From: Flavobacterium phragmitis
GTDB lineage: Bacteria > Bacteroidota > Bacteroidia > Flavobacteriales > Flavobacteriaceae
Assembly: GCF_900112575.1 (NCBI RefSeq)
Contig: NZ_FOMH01000002.1
Location: forward strand, 124,001 to 188,000
Direction: 5' to 3'
Length of the DNA stretch: 64,000 nt
Shown here in pieces: positions 16,935-26,201 of the stretch (position 1 is the stretch's first letter; each line of letters starts with the position of its first letter). The notes under the pieces are model-generated. The model was not told the DNA's origin, did no database searches, and saw only the letters and a list, made by a program, of their open reading frames with translations. Position numbers and translations under genes: made by a program.

Positions 16935-18053
16935 ATGGCTGAATTTCTTAAAAAGTACAAAGCTTTTATATATGGATTGGTGATCCAAAGGATAATAGTG
17001 GTTGTTTTGTTATATTTTCATTTTATTTATATTGATAATACCGCCCTATTGTCCAACACACTGAGTTTCATTTTTAGCTGGCTGATAATCTCACTGCCTA
17101 TTCATTATTATTCATTTTTAAAACAGCATAAAGCCACTAGTTTAAAGCTGCTTATCTTGATTGTCTTTTTTTTGGCAATCATTATAAACGACATGAATTC
17201 CAAAATAATTGATAATCCAGTAACATTTGTAGGATTAGCTGGTGTTGGATTATCTTTTTTTTCCATTATAGCGCCTTCCTATTTTAAGAAGCATGCATTG
17301 ATTGTACTCGGTTTTTATGTTCTGGCTCTAGGCTACTTCTACTATATAAGGGTTCATACTAATGTTAATAATTATTTTCAGCAGGAAAAAGAGATTAAAA
17401 TTATCCTGACTGCTCCCTTTTTCGTGTTACTTTTAATTTGGTACTATCAGCAATGGAAATGGCTCAAAACAACTGAGTCAAAAAAAGCCAAAGCAGAGTT
17501 ATCGTTACTCAAAAGCCAAATCAATCCGCACTTTTTTTTCAATACTTTAAATAATTTATATGGTTTAATAATAGAGAAATCCGAGGATGCTCCAAATGTT
17601 GTTTTAAAATTATCTGAAATAATGCGCTATACCATTTATATGGGAAAAGAAGATATCATACCATTAAAGGATGAAATAGAATATTTAAAGAATTACATTG
17701 ATTTACATAAAATACGATATCAAAAAAGGGTCGATATTTCTTTTAATCATGAGGGGCAAGCTGAATATAAAATTGCGCCATTACTATTTATTATTCCCTT
17801 AGAAAATGCTTTTAAGCATGGAGTAGAGCGTTTAACGGAAGATGCTTATATTCACATTAATATAAAAACTGATAATAATCTAATCTGTTTTGACATTGAG
17901 AATAACTTTGAAGCGCGGGAATCTCAAACTCCCGGTATTGGATTAAACAATTTAAAACAGCGTTTGAAACTATTATATCCTAATAAACACCAAATGAAAA
18001 TTGACATTACAGATTCTATTTATAAATTACAGCTAAAAATAGAAATGACATGA
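16935..18053 (+). CDS. LytS/YehU-type sensor histidine kinase
   Basis: 372 residues. Five to six membrane helices in the first ~180 residues, then the His_kinase (PF06580-type) domain with H199 in SQINPHFFFNTLNNLYGLI, and HATPase_c with LLFIIPLENAFKHGVE and GIGLNNLKQRLKLLYP. It overlaps the LytTR regulator start by four bases (ATGA), so the two are translationally coupled. The signal is unknown. It is paralogous to the kinase at 19453-20283, which has only two membrane helices. Confidence 0.95.
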   Translation: MAEFLKKYKAFIYGLVIQRIIVVVLLYFHFIYIDNTALLSNTLSFIFSWLIISLPIHYYSFLKQHKATSLKLLILIVFFLAIIINDMNSKIIDNPVTFVGLAGVGLSFFSIIAPSYFKKHALIVLGFYVLALGYFYYIRVHTNVNNYFQQEKEIKIILTAPFFVLLLIWYYQQWKWLKTTESKKAKAELSLLKSQINPHFFFNTLNNLYGLIIEKSEDAPNVVLKLSEIMRYTIYMGKEDIIPLKDEIEYLKNYIDLHKIRYQKRVDISFNHEGQAEYKIAPLLFIIPLENAFKHGVERLTEDAYIHINIKTDNNLICFDIENNFEARESQTPGIGLNNLKQRLKLLYPNKHQMKIDITDSIYKLQLKIEMT

Positions 18054-18754
18054 TATACTTTTTAATTATAGATGATGAACCTATTGCGCATCGTATTATT
18101 GAAAACTATTGTGAAAACTTGCACCATTTACAAAAGAAAGGAAATTGCTATAATGCCTTTGAAGCTATAGAATTCTTAAATAAAAATGCAGTAGACTTTC
18201 TGTTTTTAGATATCAATATGCCCAAATTAAAGGGATTTGATTTTTTAAAAACATTACCCAATCCACCTAAAATAATAGTGACCACAGCCTATAAAGAATT
18301 TGCTTTAGAGGGTTATGAACTTAATGTTTCTGATTATTTACTAAAGCCCTTTAGCTTTGACCGATTTCTAAAAGCCATTAACAAGACATTTGATAGTGCT
18401 CAAAATAAAAAAAGTAGTGCTGCATTGCCTCCAAACGAAGCAGAACCAAATATAAATAGCTTTTTTTTAAAAGGTGATAAAAAGCACCATCAAATTCATT
18501 TTCAAGATTTATTGTTTATAGAAGCTTATGGGCATTATACTAAAGTATATTTAAAGAATGAGATGATTGTCAGTCCTCAAAAAATTTCTGCCTTGGAACA
18601 GCTGCTTCCGAAACCTTATTTTATAAGAACCCATAAATCTTTTATTATTGCTAAAAATAAAATCAAACAGATAGAAGGCAACAGGATATTAATTGATAAA
18701 TATAAAGTACCTATTGGACAAACTTATAAAGAAAACATTATAATGCTTTTATAA
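18050..18754 (+). CDS. LytTR-family response regulator
   Basis: 234 residues: receiver domain (DDEPIAH at 8-14, phospho-acceptor D54 in FLFLDINMPKLKG, Lys in YLLKPFSFD) and a LytTR DNA-binding domain in the last ~100 residues (LLFIEAYGHYTKVYLKNEMI, FIRTHKSFIIAKNKI). It pairs with the kinase it overlaps. Its 3' end overlaps by six bases the end of the opposing paralogous regulator, which has exactly the same length. Confidence 0.95.
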   Translation: MIYFLIIDDEPIAHRIIENYCENLHHLQKKGNCYNAFEAIEFLNKNAVDFLFLDINMPKLKGFDFLKTLPNPPKIIVTTAYKEFALEGYELNVSDYLLKPFSFDRFLKAINKTFDSAQNKKSSAALPPNEAEPNINSFFLKGDKKHHQIHFQDLLFIEAYGHYTKVYLKNEMIVSPQKISALEQLLPKPYFIRTHKSFIIAKNKIKQIEGNRILIDKYKVPIGQTYKENIIMLL

Positions 18755-19453
18755 TTTTGAATTTAATAATCCATTTACATTCATTTTATATAATTTACCA
18801 ATAGGAATTGTAAAATCGCTCATTATAATTCTATTTCCTTCCACACTTTTAATGTGCTTAATGGCAACAGCAAAGGATTTATGTACCTGCATAAAATCAT
18901 TCTTAGGCAGCAGTTCCATTAAATCAGAGAATTTTTCTCTAACAAGTATTGCATTATCATTTTTGGTAATGACTCTAACGTAGTTTCCTGATGCTTCAAC
19001 AAATAAGATCATACCGATAAAAATCTGTATGTATTTTTTATCTGCACGTAAAAAAATGCTTCTTGAATATTCATCCTGCCCAGGATTGATACTTACTTTA
19101 GAAGTCAAACTGGAAATTTTGTTTATCGCTTTTAAAAAACGTTCAAAACCAAATGGTTTTAAGAGGTAGTCAATAATATTTAGTTCATAACCTTCAATTG
19201 CGTACTCCTGGTAAGCCGTCGTAACAATAATTTTGGGTGCAGATGCCAGTGTTTTTAAAAAATCAAATCCCTTTAATTTGGGCATATTTAGATCTAAGAA
19301 AATTAAATCTACAGTATGATTTCTTAAATAATCAAGGGCCTCTAAGGCATCATAACAATTCTTTTTTAACTGCATATTGGGAAGCATGCTGCAGTACTCC
19401 TCAATAATAGCATGGGCTATATGTTCATCATCTATAATTAAATACCTGATCAT
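18749..19453 (-). CDS. LytTR-family response regulator (opposing paralogue)
   Basis: 234 residues, receiver with D54 in LIFLDLNMPKLKG and Lys in YLLKPFGFE, LytTR domain with FVEASGNYVRVITKNDNAI and FMQVHKSFAVAIKHIKSVEG. It matches the regulator at 18050-18754 along its whole length (shared KLKGFDFLKTL and RFLKAINK). Its start shares one base with the stop of the upstream kinase. Together the two pairs form a tail-to-tail inverted arrangement. Confidence 0.95.
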   Translation of the reverse strand: MIRYLIIDDEHIAHAIIEEYCSMLPNMQLKKNCYDALEALDYLRNHTVDLIFLDLNMPKLKGFDFLKTLASAPKIIVTTAYQEYAIEGYELNIIDYLLKPFGFERFLKAINKISSLTSKVSINPGQDEYSRSIFLRADKKYIQIFIGMILFVEASGNYVRVITKNDNAILVREKFSDLMELLPKNDFMQVHKSFAVAIKHIKSVEGNRIIMSDFTIPIGKLYKMNVNGLLNSKL

Positions 19454-20283
19454 TATAATTTTAAGATTAAATGTGCTTTGTATGTGGTATCATTTTTTGA
19501 AACCCAGAACTCATGCTTTTTTGGATAAGCCAATTCTAATCTTCTTTTCAAATTCTTAATACCGATACCAGATGACTGATCTGCTAAATCTGCATCATAG
19601 TTATTTTCCACTTCAAAAGATATAATATTATTATTTGAGCTAAGTTTAATATTGACAAATGCATTTTTTCTTAAATTTTCTACGCCATGTTTAAACGCAT
19701 TTTCTAAAAGCATTATATAAAGTAAAGGGATTATTTTAAGCTTATCATCCTCCAGGGTAGTTTCAAAACTTACGTTTATCTTTTTGTGATAACGCATTGT
19801 GTGCAGGTCGATGTAGTTTTGCAAATAGGCCGCTTCCTCTGCTATGGTAACAAAATCCTTCCGGCCTTCATAAATGCTGTAACGCATCATATCGGAAAGT
19901 TTCAAAATTAATTCCTGAGCTCTTTTTTGATCTTTTGCCACCAATCCGTACAAATTATTGAGCATATTAAAAAAGAAATGGGGATTTACCTGATTCTGCA
20001 GTTGCAGCAGTTCCATTTTCCCGTTTTCGCTCTTTAATCTAATAATAAACAGAACTTGTTTTACCAGCCAATAAATGCCAAAGCAAAATAATGCCAGATA
20101 GAGCAGGAAATAAAAACTGATGATCGTAATGCTGACTTTTGGACTATAGTTTTCAAAAAGCACTACAGAATCCTTATTTGAGGTAATTACGATAAAAAAT
20201 ATTGCCGCTATTGGGACTGCCGCCAAAATTAAAGCAATTGCCCCGATGATATTCCTCCTGTTGCTGTTTACTGTTAAAATCAT
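19453..20283 (-). CDS. LytS-type histidine kinase with two membrane helices
   Basis: 276 residues from the ATG at 20283; a GTG two codons upstream (20289) overlaps the -7 element and is less likely. Two membrane helices (about 10-35 and 55-75), then the kinase motifs NQVNPHFFFNMLNNLYGLV (phospho-His about residue 102), LLYIMLLENAFKHGVENL and GIGIKNLKRRLELAYP. The cytoplasmic half is close to the kinase at 16935-18053, while the sensor half is unrelated in length. It is coupled to the LytTR gene that follows. Confidence 0.93.
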   Translation of the reverse strand: MILTVNSNRRNIIGAIALILAAVPIAAIFFIVITSNKDSVVLFENYSPKVSITIISFYFLLYLALFCFGIYWLVKQVLFIIRLKSENGKMELLQLQNQVNPHFFFNMLNNLYGLVAKDQKRAQELILKLSDMMRYSIYEGRKDFVTIAEEAAYLQNYIDLHTMRYHKKINVSFETTLEDDKLKIIPLLYIMLLENAFKHGVENLRKNAFVNIKLSSNNNIISFEVENNYDADLADQSSGIGIKNLKRRLELAYPKKHEFWVSKNDTTYKAHLILKL

Positions 20284-20288
20284 AATCA

Positions 20289-20296
20289 CAAATGTA
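20289..20296 (-). promoter_or_regulatory. -7 element five bases before a start codon
   Basis: On the minus strand TACATTTG is followed by TGATT and the ATG at 20283. This is another probable leaderless start, like those at 3899 and 16935. Confidence 0.5.
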
Positions 20297-20457
20297 AATT
20301 AATAAAAATTATTGGTAAAATAAGTTGTCAAACAATGCGCACAGCGCTTCCAACTGCCATAAATAAGTGATGAAAACACTTTATGGGCACCGGACGTCTT
20401 CGTGTCACAAAACAGACCGGTTCATCACATTTATTTTATTGGGATCAGCTAAGGCCA

Positions 20458-20465
20458 TAGGTTTG
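20458..20465 (+). promoter_or_regulatory. -7 element upstream of the ABC exporter operon
   Basis: TAGGTTTG fits TAnnTTTG and lies 22 bp before the ATG at 20488. The nearest upstream TTG (20439-20441) is at 16 bp, shorter than usual. Confidence 0.4.
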
Positions 20466-20487
20466 CTTAAAATTTAAATTCAATCAA

Positions 20488-21375
20488 ATGAACAGTCTTA
20501 ACATTTCCAATCTCTCTAAAACTTATTCTAACGGTGTAAAAGCACTGCAAAACATAACGCTGGATATTCCGGTAGGCATGTTTGGTCTTTTAGGCCCCAA
20601 TGGCGCGGGAAAATCAACTTTAATGAGAACAATCGCCACATTACAAGAGGCAGACTCCGGATGTGTGAAACTCGGAGATATAGATGCCTTAAAGCAGAAA
20701 CATGAACTAAGAAAAGTATTGGGATACCTGCCCCAGCAATTTGGTTTGTACCCAAAAATTTCTGCTCAAGTCCTCCTGCATCATTTAGCTGTCTTAAAAG
20801 GAATCACTAAGCAGAAAGAACGCCGCGAAATAGTGGATGCACTCTTGCATAAGACTAATCTATATGAGGTAAAAAACCAAAACCTCAGCGGATTTTCCGG
20901 AGGAATGAAACAGCGTTTTGGCATCGCGCAGGCATTACTCAATAACCCAAAACTGCTTATTGTTGATGAGCCTACTGCCGGACTCGATCCTGTTGAGAGA
21001 AACCGGTTTTATAACATCTTGAGCGAACTTAGTGAAAAGACAGTGGTAATATTATCCACACATATCGTGGATGATGTTAAGGAATTGTGCACCAATATGG
21101 CCATCATCAATAAGGGAGAAGTGCTTCTTAAAGGAAATCCTCTGGAATTAATAAACCAGACAGAAGGCAAAATATATCAAAAAACAATTCATAAAAATGA
21201 ATTGCAAGAGTACAAGAAAGAATATAAAGTAATTGCGGAAAAATTATTTCTTGGAAAACCTATAATTCATGTCATAAGCGAAAACAATCCCGAAAATGGT
21301 TTTATTTCAGTAAATGCCGGTTTAGAAGATGTGTACTTTTCCCAGATTCTTTCCAGTTCTAAAAAGCACCTTTAA
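20488..21375 (+). CDS. ABC transporter ATP-binding protein
   Basis: 295 residues: Walker A GPNGAGKST (about 35-43), Q-loop YLPQQFG, signature LSGFSGGMKQR, Walker B LLIVDEPTAGLDP, and switch His in ILSTHIVDDV. The ~75-residue C-terminal extension is typical of exporters of the CcmA/NatA type. It powers the permease encoded 63 bp downstream. It lies directly after the divergent LytS kinase gene, so control by the LytTR pair is plausible. Confidence 0.95.
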   Translation: MNSLNISNLSKTYSNGVKALQNITLDIPVGMFGLLGPNGAGKSTLMRTIATLQEADSGCVKLGDIDALKQKHELRKVLGYLPQQFGLYPKISAQVLLHHLAVLKGITKQKERREIVDALLHKTNLYEVKNQNLSGFSGGMKQRFGIAQALLNNPKLLIVDEPTAGLDPVERNRFYNILSELSEKTVVILSTHIVDDVKELCTNMAIINKGEVLLKGNPLELINQTEGKIYQKTIHKNELQEYKKEYKVIAEKLFLGKPIIHVISENNPENGFISVNAGLEDVYFSQILSSSKKHL

Positions 21376-21438
21376 TTCTCCTGAATACTTAATCAATTAA
21401 AAATTTCTATTCTAATCTATCAAAATTAACGATTAACC

Positions 21439-24400
21439 ATGTGGTACGACATATTTAAATTCGAAATCCAATACAGGATAAAACGCCCTGAGACCTATAT
21501 CTTCTTTATTTTTATATTCTTCTTTTCCCTTGCCGGTGTGGACTTTGTCTTTCAAGGGATCGATATGGGTTCCGTAAAAACAAATGCGCCTATAGTTATA
21601 GCAAAAGCAATGGCTGCTGTTACCGCAATTTTAATGATGGTGACTTCTTTGATTATGGGTGTTTCAGTATTGCGGGACTATCAATACAATGTAGAATCCC
21701 TATTATTTGTTAATCCAATCCAAAAGCGGGATTATTTAGCAGGCCGGTTTCTGGGCTCTTTTGCAGTGTTACTGTTTGTCTTTACAGGGCTTTTATTAGG
21801 ATTTGCTTTAGGAGAATTTATGCCTTGGCGTTATCCCGAAAATTTAATGCCTTTTAACTTTTCAGCTTACCTTCAGCCCTTTATAACTGTAGTGCTGCCC
21901 ATGCTGTTTTTTGGATCGGCATTGTTTTTTGTAAGCGGCGCTTTAAGCAGAAACCTAATGGTGGTCTATACACAGGGAGTACTTCTTTTTGTTCCCTTTC
22001 TATTGACAAAATCTATAAAAAACGATTTCCTGCAGGCCCTTTTAGACCCTTTTTCCCTGACAACGCTCACTGATATGAATGCCTTGTTTACAGCGACAGA
22101 ACGCAATTCAATGCTCGTTCCATTTAGCGGCGTGCTTCTATACAATAAATTATTCTGGAGTTTTCTGGGACTGCTTATTTTAATAATAGGATACTTCAAG
22201 TTTGATTTTAGTGCAGCAAAAAATAAAACACCTGAAAAGAAAAAGATAAATACTATCTATGACTTAAATACTGCCGCTGACGAGAATCTCAAAATATCAT
22301 TTGTATTAATACAGTATAATTTTAAAACACAATTTGTTCAGCTATTACAGCTTACATGGTTTTATTTTATATCTATTTGTAAGCAGGTATCGTTCTGGGC
22401 TATTATCGTCTGTGCATTGATTATCATTTTAATAAACTCTATTAATCTGAATATTGCATATGATGTTGCCAGTTATCCTAAAACCTATCTTGTTATAAAA
22501 GAATTAAAAGAATTATCGCTTTACTTTTTTGCAATAATACTGATCTTCTATTCAGGCGAGCTCATCTGGAAAGAAAGAGAAATTAAACTGGATTTAATCT
22601 ATGGCGCAGCATCCATATCAGATATTATAATCCTGCTGGGCAAATTCCTTGGCCTTTTATTGATATACATCGTATTGATACTCTCTCTGATTATATTTGG
22701 GATGGCCTTTCAAACGGCAAATGGCTGGTATCACCATGAACTGGATGTTTATTTCTATGGCTTTTTTGTTGAGTTTTTTCCTTTTCTGGTTTTGTACACC
22801 TTTATATCCTTTTTCTTTCAAGCGCTCACAAATAATAAATTCACGGGCTTTATTTTTGTAATGGTTTTTGTAATCCTAAATACTGTTTCAGAATTCTTTG
22901 GTTTCGAGCACGATCTTTACAAATTTGCCGGGAGCGGTCTGGGTTCCTATTCGGACATGAATGGTTACGGTCACTTTCTAGCATCCTATTTATGGATTAA
23001 GGCATATTGGATTGCATTAGGCATTCTCTTGCTTATCCTTGCCTCGATTCTCTCTGTCAGGGGCACTGAGACCAGCTTAAAAAAACGCATCGAGCTGGGT
23101 AGGCAGCGATTTACAAAACCCTTGCTCCAATTTGTATTGGCCTTATTACTGGTATTTACTTTGTTGGGAAGTTATATTTTCTACAATACCAATATCCTCA
23201 ACCAATATCAAAACACGGCTGAAGAATTAAAATTTAAGGCAGATTATGAAAAAGAGCTCAAAAGGTTTGAATATCTGCCGCAGCCTAAAATTACCGATGT
23301 TAAGCTGCAAGTTGAGCTGTATCCAAAAACCAGAGCTTATACCGTTCAGGGTTATTACATCCTTAGCAATACCTTAAAAGAACCTATTTATAAAATCTAT
23401 CTGCAAAAACCGTTGGGCCCGGAAATAAATTTAGAAGAAATAAATTTTGGACGGGAAGTTTTTTTAGATAAACACTATAACCAATACGGTTTTTACATCT
23501 ACACCTTAAAGAAAGCATTACAGGGGGGTGAAGCCGTTAAAATGAAATTTAAGCAGACCTATACAACAAAAGGTTTCAAAGAAAATGATTCTAACAGCAG
23601 TGTACTTCAAAATGGCACATTCTTGACAAATAAAGCATTTCCAACTTTGGGCTACAGCAAAGAACATGAGCTTGATGATACTAGAATCAGGGCAGAATTT
23701 GAACTGCCTCCCGCAAAAGGAATGACCAAAAGAAACGATAAAACGGAATTAACTTATGCAGCCGCCGGAGGCAGCGCTGATTTAATCAATTTTGAAGTTA
23801 CTATCGGGACAGAAAAAAGGCAAAAGGCAATTTCCTCAGGCATTTTACAAAAGAGATGGACATTAGGCAGTCGTTCCTATTTCCATTATAAAACAGATAA
23901 ACCCATAGTAAATCAGTATGCGATAATATCGGCAGATTATGAAGTTTCCAAAAGCAGATGGTACCCTAAAAATAATAGTTCGGCAGTCCCGGTAGATTTA
24001 GAAATCTATTATCAAAAAGGACATCAATATAACGTGGAGAGAATGATACAGGCTTCCAAATTATCTTTTGATTATTTTTCTGCAAATTACGGCCCTTATA
24101 AGCACAGCAATATTCGAATCATAGAAACTCCTGCTTACACCCAGCAAGCAGAGTCGTTCTCCGGTGCAGTGACATTTTCGGAATCCAATGAGTTTATGCT
24201 CAATATTGATGACCAATCAGATGTGGATATTATTCTCTACAGAACAGCGCATGAATTAGCACACCAATGGTGGGGAATGCAGCTGCAGGCGGCAAATGTT
24301 CAAGGAAAAAATATGATTTTGGAAACCCTGGCCCAATATTCTGCCTTAATGGTCATGAAAAAGAAATATTCCAAAGAAAAAATAGAGCAGCTTCTGCAAA

Positions 24401-24729
24401 AAGAACAAGAAGTCTATCTGCAGGCAAAGAAAAGATACCACAAACAAGAAGTTCCTTTAGAATTAGTTGAAAAACAAGATTATATATTCAATACAAAAGG
24501 AATTTTAGTTATGTACGCTCTTCAAAATTATATTGGGGAAGAAAAGGTGAATTTTGCTTTAAAAAGTTTTATCCGGGATTGGAACAATTCTAACGGAATA
24601 TTGAAATCAAAAACTTCTAATTACCCAACAACAAAAGAACTGCTGACTTATTTTATTGAAGTCACCCCCGTTTCTTTGCGTCATAAAGTGTATAGTTTGT
24701 TTGAAAAAACGAAATTCGATTATATTTAA
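21439..24729 (+). CDS. ABC permease fused to M1-family aminopeptidase domain
   Basis: 1096 residues. Two sets of about six membrane helices (roughly 1-255 and 310-560), a further helix near 575, then a large extracytoplasmic region (600-1096) with an M1 metallopeptidase fold. The zinc motif is complete: HELAH at 938-942 in AHELAHQWWGMQ, with the third ligand Glu in MILETLAQYSA about 19 residues after the second His. The pre-domain also has the M1 TQQAESFSGAV loop region. It forms a transporter with the preceding ATPase. The peptidase probably trims an exported or captured peptide, but the substrate is unknown. Confidence 0.93.
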   Translation: MWYDIFKFEIQYRIKRPETYIFFIFIFFFSLAGVDFVFQGIDMGSVKTNAPIVIAKAMAAVTAILMMVTSLIMGVSVLRDYQYNVESLLFVNPIQKRDYLAGRFLGSFAVLLFVFTGLLLGFALGEFMPWRYPENLMPFNFSAYLQPFITVVLPMLFFGSALFFVSGALSRNLMVVYTQGVLLFVPFLLTKSIKNDFLQALLDPFSLTTLTDMNALFTATERNSMLVPFSGVLLYNKLFWSFLGLLILIIGYFKFDFSAAKNKTPEKKKINTIYDLNTAADENLKISFVLIQYNFKTQFVQLLQLTWFYFISICKQVSFWAIIVCALIIILINSINLNIAYDVASYPKTYLVIKELKELSLYFFAIILIFYSGELIWKEREIKLDLIYGAASISDIIILLGKFLGLLLIYIVLILSLIIFGMAFQTANGWYHHELDVYFYGFFVEFFPFLVLYTFISFFFQALTNNKFTGFIFVMVFVILNTVSEFFGFEHDLYKFAGSGLGSYSDMNGYGHFLASYLWIKAYWIALGILLLILASILSVRGTETSLKKRIELGRQRFTKPLLQFVLALLLVFTLLGSYIFYNTNILNQYQNTAEELKFKADYEKELKRFEYLPQPKITDVKLQVELYPKTRAYTVQGYYILSNTLKEPIYKIYLQKPLGPEINLEEINFGREVFLDKHYNQYGFYIYTLKKALQGGEAVKMKFKQTYTTKGFKENDSNSSVLQNGTFLTNKAFPTLGYSKEHELDDTRIRAEFELPPAKGMTKRNDKTELTYAAAGGSADLINFEVTIGTEKRQKAISSGILQKRWTLGSRSYFHYKTDKPIVNQYAIISADYEVSKSRWYPKNNSSAVPVDLEIYYQKGHQYNVERMIQASKLSFDYFSANYGPYKHSNIRIIETPAYTQQAESFSGAVTFSESNEFMLNIDDQSDVDIILYRTAHELAHQWWGMQLQAANVQGKNMILETLAQYSALMVMKKKYSKEKIEQLLQKEQEVYLQAKKRYHKQEVPLELVEKQDYIFNTKGILVMYALQNYIGEEKVNFALKSFIRDWNNSNGILKSKTSNYPTTKELLTYFIEVTPVSLRHKVYSLFEKTKFDYI

Positions 24730-24920
24730 CGATAAATGAATGTAATTTATTTAATCTTTATAGTAAAAGATTAAACAAAATGGCTAAAATTTCTACTGGA
24801 ATTATTTTCATTACAATACTTAACTGTACATTTTCAGGCAAGTATTGTAACAATTAAAAAACCACATTGATAAAGGGTTAAGAACATGAATAGAACATTT
24901 ATAGCTCATTGCAAAAAAAC

Positions 24921-25107
24921 TAGATATTTTTTCATCAATCCCCAACAGGACATCTAAACCAAAAAGTTGAAGCCATATAAAGACAGCTTCTACTTCCAGT
25001 ATGCCAATCTCTTTAAATCCTCCATGAAATGGTTTGTAATCTGTCCTTTAGGGGGCACTACATCCAAATGGCGCCTATTGAAGACAATTGGCGCCATTTT
25101 TTTATTA
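24921..25107 (+). repeat. Dispersed ~190 bp element C, copy 2
   Basis: Homologous to C1 and C3. The blocks ATCAATCCCCAACAGGACAT, AAAGACAGCTTCTACTTCC, AGTATGCCAATCTCTTTAAA and TCCTCCATGAAAT are close to C3, while its end, AAATGGCGCC...GGCGCCATTTTTTT (stem 25067-25075/25090-25098), matches C1. It lies 190 bp after the exporter operon and ahead of the HipBA block. Confidence 0.78.
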
Positions 25108-25130
25108 CGCCGTTAAATACGGTAACTTGG

Positions 25131-25290
25131 ATCATTTTTGCTTTTATTTTTCTCTTTTAAACAAGTCTAGAACAAAGAAAAAACCACACAAAATCAAGAA
25201 TTTACAATAAAAACATTATAAATTATTGATTTCTCATTTGATAACTTAGCAGGGTTCGACCACCAATCATAGAGCAGAAACTGAATCTGC
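25131..25290. repeat. Dispersed ~150 bp element R2, copy 2
   Basis: Homologue of 13094-13245 in the same orientation (see that entry). Here it directly follows the C2 hairpin, whereas copy 1 is separated from C1 by 2 kb, so C and R2 are independent units. Confidence 0.7.
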
Positions 25291-25361
25291 AACCCCCTAA
25301 TTTGTTTCAATTAGTTTTTAATGGCAAATTTTACGATTAAAAATTGTCTATTTAACTTTTT

Positions 25362-25437
25362 AGCCCCGATAGAAGCGGAAATCCTTCTGCGCAGGGGTTC
25401 GGCGCAAAAGATTGCAGCGCATAGCGGGAACAGCTCC
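25362..25437. repeat. Dispersed 'AGCCCC...GCTCC' element, copy B
   Basis: The best preserved copy: AGCCCCGATAGAAGCGGAAA, TCCTTCTGCGC, GGCGCAAAAGATTGCAGCG, ATAGCGGGAACAGCTCC, then a run of A. CTTCTGCGC can pair with GCGCAaAAG. Confidence 0.75.
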
Positions 25438-25486
25438 AAAAAAAAATAAACTTAGAGAATAATACAAAACCTGCAGGCATGAAATT

Positions 25487-25660
25487 ATGAAAACAGCCAG
25501 AATAACCGGCCCTGCCACCTATCACAGGTGCATAAAAGATTTAAATGAATACGGCTATATAAACTACGTCCCTAAAAAAACAGCAGCCAGAAAAGTGTTA
25601 TTTATTTTCTTGTTTAAAAGGCAAGTTTTAAAATTAAACTTAAAGATCGAAATTATCTAA
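25487..25660 (+). pseudogene. Fragment of a mobile-element type HTH protein
   Basis: 57 codons, MKTARITGPATYHRCIKDLN, then EYGYINYVPKKTAAR. The pattern TYHxCIKxLxxxGYIxYxP resembles DNA-binding segments of Bacteroidota mobile-element or replication proteins, as far as I recall. The sequence diverges after NYVPKK and ends early, and the usual N-terminal helices are absent. It is treated as a truncated remnant; the family name is uncertain. Confidence 0.4.
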
Positions 25661-25873
25661 ATAAGACAATGTAGAGGGTTAACAAAAATATCTCTATGAG
25701 CCTATCACTGCAAGCGGCCCGCATCCCAAATTAATTATTGAATCAGCAACAACCGCGAGAATATAACTTAATTAGGAGAAAAAGCACTTTCTGAAAGACC
25801 CGGCTGTACGGATGCAAAAGTAAAACCAGCACTAAAATGATTTAAAATTCCATAATATTTGAATTTCACGCTC

Positions 25874-26059
25874 TTATTTTTTTAACATAACTGCTGCCCG
25901 ACTGAAGCAAAAAATTGGTTTATTCCACCTGGTCTTCTTGCCGCACGGCACATCCTTCTGGAAGAGGTAGTTCAACTTGGACTCTTCATACATGATCTCA
26001 AGGATGTATTTGTCCTGGTCTTCCATACTCAAGGTATCGAAAAGGTATACTTGCCGCAC
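25874..26059 (-). CDS. Possible small protein or gene fragment (unrecognised)
   Basis: A 61-codon frame with a coding-like acidic start (YLFDTLSMEDQDKYILEIMY, EESKLNYLFQKDVP) and a basic, divergent end. A start at the second Met (SMEDQDKY) is equally possible. No family is recognised. It lies in a gap full of repeats and fragments, so it may be the rest of a lost gene. Confidence 0.3.
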   Translation of the reverse strand: MRQVYLFDTLSMEDQDKYILEIMYEESKLNYLFQKDVPCGKKTRWNKPIFCFSRAAVMLKK

Positions 26060-26201
26060 TTACTTGCCGATATATTTGAAAGTGAAAATTACATTATTTA
26101 TTATGGAATTAAAAAATATACAACTGCTAAAGTATCAATTTTTGCTTTAGCAGAATTGAGGAAAACCGTAATGAGGAGATTAAATTCATGCCCCCCTTTT
26201 T

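Noticed and set aside
18749..18754. Six-base overlap of convergent regulators as an assembly artefact
   Set aside because: Both regulators end at homologous positions of intact LytTR domains, so the overlap is probably genuine.
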